A program made the position numbers and the translations under genes. Positions 16,231 through 25,100 of a stretch of DNA of 64,000 bases are shown here, in pieces. Under the pieces are notes generated by a model. That model did no database searches. It was not told the DNA's origin and was given only the letters and a program-made list of their open reading frames with translations. Origin of the DNA: JAPPLB01 sp965206655 (lineage in GTDB: Bacteria; Acidobacteriota; Terriglobia; Bryobacterales; UBA6623); contig CBDBKC010000037.1 of NCBI GenBank assembly GCA_965206655.1, forward strand, positions 62,001 to 126,000, written 5' to 3'. The first letter of the stretch is position 1, and each line of letters opens with the position of its first letter.

Positions 16231-17643
16231 CTACGCTGTCACTTCTCCAAGAGCAGCGAGTTTTTCGTCCGTCAAGTAGGCGTAGCGGTTGACCCACATG
16301 CCGTGCGTGGCGGCTTGCCAAGCAACCTGCATTCGTGCGCGGTAATCGGCGAGCGGCCCGTATCCGTGGGCCAGCACGTAGATGGGCGTGTCGCCCGCGT
16401 CGCGCTGTGCCTGCGCGATCTTGCGGGCTTGTGCTTCGGGTCCGACGGAGTGAGGAACGTCGGGTGGTGGGTAGCGGTAATCGTTCAGGGTTGGCAGGCC
16501 GCCGTCGTCGGCGATGTCAAGCAAGTTGACCAATGCGCGAACGAGAGGCCCGTCGGAAAGGCCCGGATTCGCCTCTCGAATCTGGTCGCCGTAAAAACGC
16601 AGGATCATCGGCCAATGCATCGTGTAGAGCTTCACGCTAATCGCGGTGGAGTGTTGGGCGACACGCTTGAAGTCCATTCCTGATGCGATCGTAAACGGCG
16701 GTGGAAAAGCGTTCGGTAGCATCTCCATGTGCTCGCCCCCGGCGTCATTCATCACGCGGCGGAAGCCGGCGAGCATGTCCGCAACGAGTGCGGCTTTGAA
16801 GCGGACGCACTCGCCGATCCCGGGATGGTCGGAAAGCAGGCGCAGCAGCCCATAGCGCCCGCCGTCGCCCTCGGCCCAGCCTGCGAGCTGCTCGTCCGTA
16901 AGAGCGCCGTGCAAACGTTCGTAGAAGCCGCCGACATCGCGGCGCATGACGCCGAAATCGAATCCCAGGCGCTCGGCGGCGAGACGTGCGTGCTCGCTGA
17001 AATCGAGGAACACAGAGTCAAGAAAATAGGGCGGGTACTCGGGCCAGTCGAAGCGCAGACCGTCGAGGTCGGGGTATTGCTTGATGAGATCCCGGATGAG
17101 CGCGTGCTCGTACCCCAGAATCTCGGGACTGGCGAGGCTTCCGTTTTTGGCGAGCCGCTTTGGAGGGATGCGGCCGTCGGGTAAGCGGGCGCGGTCATCG
17201 TCAACCGGGCCACCGAACTGCACGCGGTAGCCGGGCGGAATCGCCGCTTGCACCTGGAAGTAGGCTTTGAGTCCGGCGCGGTGCGCGGCGCGAATGAAAT
17301 CGTGGATGAGGTGGCCTTGCCGCTCGGTGAGGCTGGTGGGTTCGGCGGGCTGATAGCGTAGCCCTTCGTAAAGCGCTTTGTTGGGGACGAAGCTTGGCGC
17401 GGTTGTGACCCAGACTTCCCGTTTTCCGAAGAGCGGACGATCGAGCAGCCGCACGGCCCCGGCGCCGGCGTCGGCGGGTGGTTCGCGATTGCCGGTCTGC
17501 TTGTCGGCCTCCTCCATCAGGTACGGAGACGTCGCGACGGCGTTCGCGCCGACCTTATTGACGAGGTTATCGAGCACTCCGTCGATACCTTCTCTTTGGA
17601 TGTATTCGGGAAGAACGGTGACGCCCAGGAATCGTTTACTCAC
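16231..17643 (-). CDS. Glycoside-hydrolase-like TIM-barrel protein of unknown function
   Basis: A 470-residue protein without an obvious signal peptide. Segments such as GLKAYFQVQAAIPPGY, YPDLDGLRFDWPEYPPYF and AISVKLYTMHWPMILRFYG look like beta-strand ends of a (beta/alpha)8 glycosidase, with carboxylates where catalytic residues usually sit (DGLRFDWPEYP). No catalogued family is recognised with confidence. It stands alone on the minus strand, divergent from the trpG/pabA gene. The exported glycosidase-like protein at 19375-21111 has a comparable barrel style but is not obviously homologous end to end. A role in sugar or uronate breakdown is an inference. Confidence 0.55.
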   Translation of the reverse strand: MSKRFLGVTVLPEYIQREGIDGVLDNLVNKVGANAVATSPYLMEEADKQTGNREPPADAGAGAVRLLDRPLFGKREVWVTTAPSFVPNKALYEGLRYQPAEPTSLTERQGHLIHDFIRAAHRAGLKAYFQVQAAIPPGYRVQFGGPVDDDRARLPDGRIPPKRLAKNGSLASPEILGYEHALIRDLIKQYPDLDGLRFDWPEYPPYFLDSVFLDFSEHARLAAERLGFDFGVMRRDVGGFYERLHGALTDEQLAGWAEGDGGRYGLLRLLSDHPGIGECVRFKAALVADMLAGFRRVMNDAGGEHMEMLPNAFPPPFTIASGMDFKRVAQHSTAISVKLYTMHWPMILRFYGDQIREANPGLSDGPLVRALVNLLDIADDGGLPTLNDYRYPPPDVPHSVGPEAQARKIAQAQRDAGDTPIYVLAHGYGPLADYRARMQVAWQAATHGMWVNRYAYLTDEKLAALGEVTA

Positions 17644-17719
17644 GGCTGTTTATGGTGACATACTCGCCTGGCCGGTGGCGACGGAAGTTATAGTGAAAAG
17701 CACGCTAGGTTGCGCAACG

Positions 17720-18283
17720 ATGCTGCTCGTCATCGACAACTACGATTCGTTTACGTACAACTTGGTGCAGTACTTGGGGGAACTGGGTGCGGAAACGGTT
17801 GTTCGCCGCAATGACGAGGTAACCGTCGACGACGTTGAACACCTCAAGCCGGGGCGGGTCGTGCTGTCGCCGGGTCCATGCACACCAAAAGAGGCGGGGA
17901 TTTGTGTCCGGCTCGTAAAGCGCCTGGCGGGTAAGATCCCGATCCTCGGTGTGTGTCTCGGGCATCAGTCGATTGCGGCGGCCTTCGGCGCGAAAGTTGT
18001 TAGGGCGCCGTACCTGATGCACGGCAAGACAAGCCAGATCCACCACGATCGCCAAACGGTGTTCCACGGCCTACCGCAAGACTTCACGGCGACGCGCTAC
18101 CACTCCTTGATTGTGGAAAAGGAAACGCTGCCACCCGAGCTGGCGGTATCGGCCGAAACCGCTGACGGCATTATCATGGGGCTGAGGCATAAGGATCACG
18201 CCATCGAGGGAGTGCAGTTCCACCCAGAGTCGATCTTGACTGAGACGGGCAAACAACTCCTCAAGAATTTCCTCGCGATGTAG
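17720..18283 (+). CDS. trpG: Anthranilate/aminodeoxychorismate synthase glutamine amidotransferase
   Basis: A 187-residue class I glutamine amidotransferase that supplies ammonia to TrpE or PabB for tryptophan or folate synthesis. It starts MLLVIDNYDSFTYNLVQYLG, the classic N terminus, and shows SPGPCTPKEAG, the nucleophile motif GVCLGHQSIAAAFG, and the His-Glu pair in GVQFHPESILT. The frame is open upstream from 17378, but only the ATG at 17720 gives the family start. No trpE or pabB is adjacent, so it is an orphan here and may serve both pathways (pabA/trpG amphibolic type). The closest upstream gene is divergent. Confidence 0.92.
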   Translation: MLLVIDNYDSFTYNLVQYLGELGAETVVRRNDEVTVDDVEHLKPGRVVLSPGPCTPKEAGICVRLVKRLAGKIPILGVCLGHQSIAAAFGAKVVRAPYLMHGKTSQIHHDRQTVFHGLPQDFTATRYHSLIVEKETLPPELAVSAETADGIIMGLRHKDHAIEGVQFHPESILTETGKQLLKNFLAM

Positions 18284-18291
18284 CAGGCCTG

Positions 18292-19365
18292 TCAGGCTGC
18301 CGCTGTTGCTCGAATGTATTGATCGCTAGCCTCGTTCAGAGCGGCCAATGCTTCGCCCGGAAGAACGAGGTGCGACCCGGCAACGTTGTCTTCGACGTGT
18401 TCGGGCTTTTCGGCCCCCGCGAGAGACGATGTCACTTCGGGATGAGTGAGGACCCAGGCAATCGCGACCTGAGGCCGGGTCGCACCGAGGTCACCGGCAA
18501 CTTCGTCCATCACCTTGAGTACTTTTTCGAGGGGCGAGCCTGGCTCGACGTCTCTGCCCGGGGCGAGTTCTCCGGCCGCCAAGGGACTGAACGCCATGAG
18601 GCCGAGCTTATGCTCGCGGATCACTGGGAACAGCTCCCGCTCCAGGCTCGGCACGGTTTGCTCGGGGGCCTGGCGTCCGATGATATTGAAGTAGTGCTGG
18701 AGTCCGGCCGGGCCGGATTGCCCGGAATCGTGGGCGTGTTCGATGGCGCGGCTAACGGCATCCGGCGTATGATTTGACAATCCCCAGTAGCGAACCTTGC
18801 CTGACTTCACGAGCGCGTCCATTGTATCCGCAACTTGGTCGATGGACGTCATCTCATCGGGATTGTGAAGCAGGTAGAGGTCAACGTAATCCGTTCCCAA
18901 GCGGCCCAGGCTACCTTCGCACTCCTGGAAAGCGAACTCTCGCGTAAAAGCCATCGGCTTCGAGGGCTCGTCGCCTTCGGGCTTCGACCCTGGATGCACT
19001 TTCGTGCAGATCACCAGCTTGTCGCGCGGATGACCGCGGATCGCCTTCCCCAGTGAGAGTTCGGCGCCGCCCCAACCATAGGCGTTCGATGAATCGAAGA
19101 AGTTGACCTCCAGGTCAAGACAGCGTTGCAGGATCGCCTGCCCCTCTGGAGCATCAGGCGATCGGTCGATCTGCCGAAACGCCGTGCCCTGACAGAGGCG
19201 TGACACGTAGAGGTCCGTCGAGCCGAATTGCACAAGCTCGCCCTTGGCGGGAGGCGCGGAGCATTTCGCCGCCCCCAGCGCCGCCCCAACGGTCGCAAAT
19301 GCTAAAAAGCCTCGCCGCGAAAGTCGCGGCTGGGGTCGGCCGGGATCAAACTTTTGAGTGGCCAT
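18292..19365 (-). CDS. Tat-exported aldo/keto reductase family protein
   Basis: A 357-residue protein with a twin-arginine signal (LSRRGFLAFATVGAALGAAKC), possibly a lipoprotein. The aldo/keto reductase barrel is shown by NFFDSSNAYGWGGAE (catalytic Asp and Tyr), VICTKVHPG (catalytic Lys), DLYLLHNPD (catalytic His) and GLSNHTPDAV. These enzymes reduce carbonyl groups with NADPH; export of an NADPH enzyme is unusual but such Tat-AKR proteins recur in acidobacteria and planctomycetes. It follows the glycosidase-like gene by 9 bp in the same direction, so the two are probably co-transcribed and may act on the same sugar-derived substrate. Confidence 0.85.
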   Translation of the reverse strand: MATQKFDPGRPQPRLSRRGFLAFATVGAALGAAKCSAPPAKGELVQFGSTDLYVSRLCQGTAFRQIDRSPDAPEGQAILQRCLDLEVNFFDSSNAYGWGGAELSLGKAIRGHPRDKLVICTKVHPGSKPEGDEPSKPMAFTREFAFQECEGSLGRLGTDYVDLYLLHNPDEMTSIDQVADTMDALVKSGKVRYWGLSNHTPDAVSRAIEHAHDSGQSGPAGLQHYFNIIGRQAPEQTVPSLERELFPVIREHKLGLMAFSPLAAGELAPGRDVEPGSPLEKVLKVMDEVAGDLGATRPQVAIAWVLTHPEVTSSLAGAEKPEHVEDNVAGSHLVLPGEALAALNEASDQYIRATAAA

Positions 19366-19374
19366 GCTGAATAC

Positions 19375-21111
19375 TCAAAACCGGATCGGTTCACTCTGGA
19401 AATGGCGGTGTCGCCGGTAGGCGATGTGTAGGTCGACATCGTAGACCTCAACGACGGCGCTGATTTTCGGATCACGCTTGACGAGTGTGACCTCAACCGT
19501 GTTTTCGCCGCGTTGGGGGTGTCGCCGGGGTGGAAGTTCATATTCGAGGATGTATCCGTAGGGGCCGACAATCGTGTTCTCGAGCGCGCGGAAGTGCAGG
19601 TCCGAGTCTCGGCGGCCGGCCTCGGCCAACATCTCGCCGTTCCAACGAATCTCCACCTCATCAAGGTCGAGCTCGATGTTTGTCAGGCGTACCGCCAACC
19701 GGACGTGTTCGACCCGGCCTTCACTGTTCCAACGCGCGAGATCATCGGCGACGCGGAGTTTTACCCGCACGGGTTTGCCCTCGTCGAGCACCTGGGGCAA
19801 AATCGGCCCCTCGACAGGGAACAGACCCTCTGTTCCGTCGGCGCCCCGCGTCAGCGACCGCGCGACGTAGCGTTTGTCGGCGGTTGCGAGCAGGTCGGGA
19901 TGCCCGAGCGGCCGCAGGGTTTCGTAATCCTCGTCGGTCCAGGGCCAGCCGTTGGGGGCCCACATCCCGTCGCACAGTCCGAACCCGTCGACGCCCTGCT
20001 CGTAGGCCAGGGCGGCGGCGGCGTGGATCATGGGTGCTGTCGCGCTGTTTTCGAGTTGCCGTCCGAGGTTACCGCGGAAGCCCATCAGGACGCGGCAACC
20101 CGTTCCGCGAGTCGCGGCAACGGCCGGCCGCAGTTCGAGGGCCTGATCCATCAGCAGCCTGCGGTTGGTCGGAGTTTCCTTCTTGCTCGCGGTGATGCAG
20201 ATCAGCCCATCTACGAGCCCTTCGGAAACCCAGCGCGCGACATCGAAGCCGGGGATCCTCCAAGCATTTTCGTCTCCCGCCGGGATGCGGACGTAGATGC
20301 GCTTGCGGCGGCTTTGACCGGCTTGTGCTCTATCGGCGACTCGGCGGAGTGTCCCGAGCCATTCGGTGAGGACTGGGGCAAGGCGGTCGACTTCACTAAA
20401 GCGGCAGAAGGGTCCGAATTCGTTGTCAATCGATAGATCGACTTCCACGCCGTCGGATTCGTAGCGCGACAGCAGTTCCTCAAACAGGTGGAAGCGTTCT
20501 TCCCTCACTTCCGGCCGCAGGAGGCTGAGTCGCTTCGGCCCGAAAAAGCGGCCCAGGTGGCGCGCATTCGGGTGGTTATCCGGGCCGACGTAGTATTCGG
20601 TATGGTCGTACGCGAAGTCGCTCTTGCGGCCATACCCCTGATCTTCGGAGCGATCGCCCCCGACGATGCAGAGCGGCAAAGTCGGAACGAACCAAAGGCC
20701 TTTCTCGTGTGCGCGGTCGCAGAGGATCTTCATCGGATCGTGGCCGTCATCAACGAGCTGCTTGAGGTTTCGGCCGGCGCGGTAGAAGATCGGGTGGCTC
20801 CAGAGCTCGACGTTGTCGCCCCACTTTTGGCCGGTCCGGCTGTCGTACTGCACGACGCCGCCTTCGAGCCCGGCGGAATAGATCAGAGTGTCGACTCCGC
20901 TTGCGACGAGTTGGTCGACAGCGAAGGTCAGATCACCGGGGGCTAGCGGCGGCGCGAATTGATAGAGGCCCGAGGCGTGCCGACCGTCATCGTAGAAGAA
21001 GACCTTGGGTTCGGCTCCCGTGGATGGGCCCGCCGGATTCGGGGCTGCGTTGGCCGCCAATGTAGCCGGCGCCCCGGCGCCCAGGGTCTGTAGGAAGTTT
21101 CTGCGTTTCAT
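19375..21111 (-). CDS. Tat-exported glycosidase-like protein of unknown specificity
   Basis: A 578-residue protein starting MKRRNFLQTLGAG, a twin-arginine signal. The body looks like a glycosidase-type barrel (VDTLIYSAGLEGG, SDGVEVDLSIDNEFGPF, EGLVDGLICITAS, GVDGFGLCDGMWAPNGWPW) followed by a C-terminal beta-sandwich-like domain (VKLRVADDLARW, HVRLAVRLTNIELDLDEVEI). I do not recognise a numbered CAZy family. The frame extends upstream to 21162, but the Tat signal places the start at 21111. It is followed at 9 bp by the aldo/keto reductase gene and preceded by the pYEATS gene, in a long co-directional run. Confidence 0.65.
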   Translation of the reverse strand: MKRRNFLQTLGAGAPATLAANAAPNPAGPSTGAEPKVFFYDDGRHASGLYQFAPPLAPGDLTFAVDQLVASGVDTLIYSAGLEGGVVQYDSRTGQKWGDNVELWSHPIFYRAGRNLKQLVDDGHDPMKILCDRAHEKGLWFVPTLPLCIVGGDRSEDQGYGRKSDFAYDHTEYYVGPDNHPNARHLGRFFGPKRLSLLRPEVREERFHLFEELLSRYESDGVEVDLSIDNEFGPFCRFSEVDRLAPVLTEWLGTLRRVADRAQAGQSRRKRIYVRIPAGDENAWRIPGFDVARWVSEGLVDGLICITASKKETPTNRRLLMDQALELRPAVAATRGTGCRVLMGFRGNLGRQLENSATAPMIHAAAALAYEQGVDGFGLCDGMWAPNGWPWTDEDYETLRPLGHPDLLATADKRYVARSLTRGADGTEGLFPVEGPILPQVLDEGKPVRVKLRVADDLARWNSEGRVEHVRLAVRLTNIELDLDEVEIRWNGEMLAEAGRRDSDLHFRALENTIVGPYGYILEYELPPRRHPQRGENTVEVTLVKRDPKISAVVEVYDVDLHIAYRRHRHFQSEPIRF

Positions 21112-21204
21112 GATCGTGGATTGCTGACAACGTATCGTGTCAGCCGACGCCGGCACAACCACCAGGGGCTGTTTGAGACAAAGGTTTTTGGCTTCTTGGA
21201 GGCC

Positions 21205-21573
21205 TTAGACGGCCTCAACCAAGTCGCGCTTGACCTCGCGATCCCACGAAAGCTCACGGGAAATCTTGTGTGTTCGGCCTTCGAGGTCTTCAATCTCGGC
21301 TCGCACGACGAAGGTACCCCAGGTCCAGATGATGAACTTGCAGTTCGGATTGCTCGGCGTGCGGGTGATGCGGTGTGTGTCTTGCTTGAAGCTTGAGTGG
21401 AGATGATAGACAACACTCCGAACGAGTGGGAGGTCTAAGCCGTCCAGATACAAGAAAACGCGGTAAAGATCGCGTCCTGTACCGTTCCCGGACTTCTTCA
21501 GAATTTTGCAATTCTTCGAATCCGGTTCGAACACCGAATCACGGATCTCGATTTGCAGATCAGGAGATCTCAT
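21205..21573 (-). CDS. Prokaryotic YEATS (pYEATS) domain protein
   Basis: A 122-residue protein made mostly of one pYEATS domain at about residues 34-112: LYRVFLYLDGLDLPLVRSVV, YHLHSSFKQ, then KFIIWTWGTFVVRAEIEDLEG. The YxLHxxF and WGxF-x-RAEI elements are the family signature. Eukaryotic YEATS domains read acylated lysines; bacterial forms are poorly characterised and often sit next to membrane or conflict-system proteins. Its start overlaps the stop of the upstream membrane-protein gene by 4 bp (ATGA), so the two are translationally coupled and likely form a complex or sensor pair. Confidence 0.8.
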   Translation of the reverse strand: MRSPDLQIEIRDSVFEPDSKNCKILKKSGNGTGRDLYRVFLYLDGLDLPLVRSVVYHLHSSFKQDTHRITRTPSNPNCKFIIWTWGTFVVRAEIEDLEGRTHKISRELSWDREVKRDLVEAV

Positions 21574-22130
21574 GTCTTCTCATTATGAGGCGTTTCGAGG
21601 TCCTCTGTCACGGGGGCGCCATCTTCGGATGAAGGCGGTGTTTCCGCGATGCGGGCAGGCTGAATCCCGTCGCCTGTCGAGGTTGTATCCTGTTCAGCCT
21701 CTCCCGGGCTTGCGGCTTCGTCGGCCGCCCGGCTGGATGACGCGCCCGCCTGTTCGCCGAAGTAGTAGCCGATAATTGATCCGATCAATCCGCCTAAAGA
21801 AGCTGCGACCCCCTGTAATCCGTCGGTCATTCGCGCAGCGTCCCAAGCGACCAGACCGGGCAACATCGAAAGAATGACGGCCGCTGAGAAGAGTAGAAAA
21901 ATCAAGAGGGCGAGAAGATGACGGAACTCGTTGACCGTCTTGGCGACGAACTGGGTTCCAAAATAGGACCAGACGCCGGCCTGTGCGGGGTTATCAGACC
22001 GGGGTGCGAAGCGCCCCCAGCCCATGAGCCAGAACAACCAGCGAAACATCACGGCAAGAACCGCGATCAGGAAAACGAGGACGACTACCCCACGCCAGTT
22101 TTGTTCGAGAACCTGCAGGAGGTCAGCCAT
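21570..22130 (-). CDS. Membrane protein partner of the pYEATS protein
   Basis: A 186-residue protein with three hydrophobic segments: about residues 13-37 (GVVVLVFLIAVLAVMFRWLFWL), 70-92 (LLALLIFLLFSAAVILSMLP) and a Gly-rich one near 108-124 (LGGLIGSIIGYYFGEQAG). The C-terminal 60 residues are acidic, Ser/Thr/Pro-rich and probably unstructured. I do not recognise a named family. The 4-bp overlap with the pYEATS gene suggests that the YEATS domain is recruited to, or regulates, this membrane component. The gene starts 51 bp after the enolase-superfamily gene in the same direction. Confidence 0.6.
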   Translation of the reverse strand: MADLLQVLEQNWRGVVVLVFLIAVLAVMFRWLFWLMGWGRFAPRSDNPAQAGVWSYFGTQFVAKTVNEFRHLLALLIFLLFSAAVILSMLPGLVAWDAARMTDGLQGVAASLGGLIGSIIGYYFGEQAGASSSRAADEAASPGEAEQDTTSTGDGIQPARIAETPPSSEDGAPVTEDLETPHNEKT

Positions 22131-22181
22131 GCTTGGAGAACTCGCTGGTGATGATACTACACTCGCGACGAAGTGAGTCGA

Positions 22182-23552
22182 TCACAGCGGCCGGCCGCCG
22201 ACATGGACTCCGCGGGTCCGCGCGCGGGCTTGCAATTCCCGCCATTCACGGCTGCCGTCGTCAGGAATGGTTTCCATGTGGATGCCAGGCACGAACACCG
22301 GAAGCTTCCCGCCCTCGAAATCCTTGTAGAAATTCTGGGCGACAGCGTAGTAGCTCGTTGCCCCGGAGGGCCACCGGATGGCATGCAGGAGCCCCGGCGG
22401 CGGGTAGGGGTTCGCTGCGAGGCGGGGCGTCCGAAGGCGTTCCACGGCATCTTCGTCGAGATCGAAGCCGTATCCCGGTGAGTCGGGAACCGGTGCGGAG
22501 CCGTTTTCCACTTTGATGGCCGGCTTGATCAATGGTTCCGAGTAGATGCGCTCACAAGTGACGGCCGGCCAGCGGGCATGGCTCAATACGGCGGCAAGGT
22601 GCAGTGTGTAGGCAGCGGTGATGCCTGTTCCCACGTACTGAAGCCAGAACGGAATGTTGGCCATGGCCGCTACGGCGGCCTGCTGGACGATATTCGTTGC
22701 TCCATAGCCGATGATGAGCACGTCGCAGATCTCTTGGCGCAAAGCCGTCATGATCGGCGGGTCGCCGTAGTGCATCGCGATGGGAACGCGCGTCTTGCGC
22801 CGTAGGAGTTTATTGCCCTCGACATCGCTCTGGGGAATCGGCGTCTCATAGGCGGCGACATGGGGGAAGCGTTCCAGGCCGACGCAGTAAGGCACGGCGT
22901 GCCCCGAGTCGAGCAGCATGCGATTGAAGTCGAAATCGATCTCGAAATGGGGAGGAAGGATTTGGGTCAACGCCTCGCACTGTTTTTCGAGATCGAACCA
23001 CGGGCGGGCTTTAGCCTTAAATGCCGTATAGCCTTCGCTTACCGCAAGTCGGCACTCTGTGACCCAGTCTTCCGGGGGCATGTCGATCGCCCACCAACTC
23101 ATGAAGGCCCGGTCGCGCACTTTCCGCCCCAAGAGCCGATGAATGGGGACATCGTTTGCGCGCGCGACGGCATCGAACATCGCTTGTTGTAGGCCCGTAC
23201 CGTGGGAGTCGTCCCACATCTCCTCGGCAGCTTCTTTGCCGATTATGTGGCTATCGTCGCCCGAGTTCTCTAGGAAGTACTGGATGTTCTCGCCGAAGCC
23301 GCTGACGCCGCACTTGAGGTGAACCCTGACGATCTCGTTGTAGGTCCAGTTGCCCGCGCGGTTGCGGTGCATATGGGGCGCGGGGGTATCGCGGAAAGGA
23401 ACTGTGATCGTGATGCGCTCGACGCGCTCGACCGTTGTATCGAGCAGACCCGTGATGGCAGGGGCGGCGTTAAGCCTGTCGGGTTTGGCTGCGGTCGCCA
23501 AAGTGGCCACCGCCGCCGAGCCTAGCATCTGTCGTCTCGTCATCGGAAACAA
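22182..23552 (-). CDS. Tat-exported enolase-superfamily (mandelate racemase/muconate lactonizing-like) protein
   Basis: A 456-residue protein with a Tat signal (MTRRQMLGSAAVATLATA). The enolase-superfamily N-terminal capping domain includes ERITITVPF and GVSGFGENIQYF. The barrel shows YTAFKAKARPWFDLEKQ (the KxK-type lysine motif), HFEIDFDFNRML (first metal-ligand region), AAYETPIPQ and VPIAMHYGDPP. Family members abstract a proton alpha to a carboxylate, often in sugar-acid catabolism. The metal-ligand set is not fully clear, so activity is not certain. It starts 4 bp after the DUF35 gene and belongs to the same run as the thiolase gene. Confidence 0.8.
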   Translation of the reverse strand: MFPMTRRQMLGSAAVATLATAAKPDRLNAAPAITGLLDTTVERVERITITVPFRDTPAPHMHRNRAGNWTYNEIVRVHLKCGVSGFGENIQYFLENSGDDSHIIGKEAAEEMWDDSHGTGLQQAMFDAVARANDVPIHRLLGRKVRDRAFMSWWAIDMPPEDWVTECRLAVSEGYTAFKAKARPWFDLEKQCEALTQILPPHFEIDFDFNRMLLDSGHAVPYCVGLERFPHVAAYETPIPQSDVEGNKLLRRKTRVPIAMHYGDPPIMTALRQEICDVLIIGYGATNIVQQAAVAAMANIPFWLQYVGTGITAAYTLHLAAVLSHARWPAVTCERIYSEPLIKPAIKVENGSAPVPDSPGYGFDLDEDAVERLRTPRLAANPYPPPGLLHAIRWPSGATSYYAVAQNFYKDFEGGKLPVFVPGIHMETIPDDGSREWRELQARARTRGVHVGGRPL

Positions 23553-23556
23553 ATTC

Positions 23557-23850
23557 CTACTTTGAGAAGTAGCTTACTCCGTCCGCTTGCCGAAGAAGAT
23601 GCACGTGGTCGTCGATTGCGGCCCTATCGCCTTCGATACGGGCTGTTAGCCGGGGTCCGTCATCGAGCTGAATGATCGCGATCTGAAAAGGAAGGTCTTT
23701 CTCGAAGGGCTGGGCAGCGGCGTGCAGGGTCGTGTGTGAGTAGACGGTTCCCTCGCCGCTCAGGTCGATTTCCTCACATTCGGTCCCCGAGACCTCGGCG
23801 GCGGGATCGAGTGTGATTCGCCCAGTGGTCTTCGAGCGATAGGCTTTCAT
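23557..23850 (-). CDS. DUF35-type OB-fold protein partner of thiolase
   Basis: A 97-residue protein resembling the OB-fold half of DUF35 acyl-CoA-associated proteins (GEGTVYSHTTLHAAAQPF, FQIAIIQLDDGPRLTARIEG). The usual N-terminal rubredoxin-like zinc ribbon is absent. DUF35 proteins form complexes with thiolases or HMG-CoA synthases and help channel acyl-CoA. The start overlaps the stop of the upstream thiolase gene by 4 bp, which supports a direct functional pairing. Confidence 0.75.
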   Translation of the reverse strand: MKAYRSKTTGRITLDPAAEVSGTECEEIDLSGEGTVYSHTTLHAAAQPFEKDLPFQIAIIQLDDGPRLTARIEGDRAAIDDHVHLLRQADGVSYFSK

Positions 23851-25004
23851 GCTGAGAAGATGCCCACGACGCAGGTTGCGCCCGATCCGCCCAAGTTCTC
23901 GGTGAGACCAATGTTGGTCTTCTTGAGCTGACGCTCGCCGCAGTTGCCCCGGATTTGTTCCACTACTTCGCGGATCTGCGCCACGCCTGTCGCACCGACT
24001 GGGTGCCCCTTGGATTTGAGACCTCCACTGGTATTGACGGGTTTTTGGCCGCCCGAGGATGTGAATCCGTCGGCCGTAGCCGGTCCTCCCTGACCCTGTG
24101 GCACGAAGCCGAGGTCTTCGATGGCGATGATTTCGGCAATCGTGAAGCAGTCGTGGATCTCGGAGAAATTGATGTCATCCGGCGTGATCCCCGCCATTTG
24201 GTAGACCTTCTGGGACGCCGTTTTGACCGCGCTGAAGGTTGTGATGTCTTCCTTTTCATCCAGGGCGACATGGTCGGAGGCTTGGGCAACGCCCCGGACA
24301 GTGACAGGTTTGTCGCTGAACTCGCCGGCCCTTTCCGATGCGCAGAGCAGCACCGCCGCCGCGCCGTCGCTGATAAGCGAGCAGTCGTAGAGGCTTAGAG
24401 GTTCCGAGATCATTCGCGCTGAGAGGGCTTTTTCGAGGGTGATCTGCTTGCGGAGGTGAGCCAATGGGTTCTTCGCGCCGTTGGCGTGGTTCTTGACAGC
24501 CACGGCGGCAAGGTGCTCGCGGGTCGTGCCGAACCTGTACATATGCCGTTGGGCGATCATCGCAAACAGTGACGGGAAGGTGGCGCCAGCCTTCACTTCT
24601 CCCCTCAGATCGCCGGCTGAGGCCAGAATGTCGGTCGTTCGAGCTGTGGATTGCGTGGTCATCAACTCGACACCTATGACCAGCACAAGGTCGTAGAGTC
24701 CGCCCGCTACGGCGCCATAGGCATGAAAAAATGCCGATCCGCTCGATGCGCAAGCGGCCTCGAAACGCGTGCAAGGCACCGCTTCCAGGCCCAAAGCCGA
24801 CCCCACATAGGGCGCCAGGTGGTTCTGGCCGACGAACGACGGCCCCGCGAAATTGCCCAGATAGAGCGCCTCGACCTGCCCCGGCTCGGCTCTCGCGTCC
24901 GCCAAGCACTGGCGTCCCGCATTCCGGGCCAAATCGCGGATGGTAAGCTCGGAGTGGACTCCGAAAGGTGTCATGCCCGTTCCGACGATGGAGACCGATC
25001 GCAT
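23847..25004 (-). CDS. Thiolase-domain protein (SCP-x/acetyl-CoA acetyltransferase type)
   Basis: A 385-residue thiolase-fold enzyme that condenses or cleaves acyl-CoA. The nucleophile region is FEAACASSGSAFFHAY, and the second half carries EIHDCFTIAEI and NTSGGLKSKGHPVGATGVAQ, the HDCF and GHPxGATG signatures of the SCP2-type thiolases. The start at 25004 gives MRSVSIVGTGMTPFG, the family N terminus; upstream in-frame residues do not fit. It overlaps the DUF35 gene by 4 bp and is divergent from the ECF sigma gene at 25101, the two sharing a 96-bp promoter region. It may lead the long minus-strand unit that runs to 18292. Confidence 0.88.
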   Translation of the reverse strand: MRSVSIVGTGMTPFGVHSELTIRDLARNAGRQCLADARAEPGQVEALYLGNFAGPSFVGQNHLAPYVGSALGLEAVPCTRFEAACASSGSAFFHAYGAVAGGLYDLVLVIGVELMTTQSTARTTDILASAGDLRGEVKAGATFPSLFAMIAQRHMYRFGTTREHLAAVAVKNHANGAKNPLAHLRKQITLEKALSARMISEPLSLYDCSLISDGAAAVLLCASERAGEFSDKPVTVRGVAQASDHVALDEKEDITTFSAVKTASQKVYQMAGITPDDINFSEIHDCFTIAEIIAIEDLGFVPQGQGGPATADGFTSSGGQKPVNTSGGLKSKGHPVGATGVAQIREVVEQIRGNCGERQLKKTNIGLTENLGGSGATCVVGIFSA

Positions 25005-25100
25005 CCGTTTGGGAGCCCCAGGGTACATTTCGGGGCACATTATTGTTGCACGTTTGGAACGCCTTGCCGTCTTGAGTACTAGGAGGACTAAGTTGCGGGC

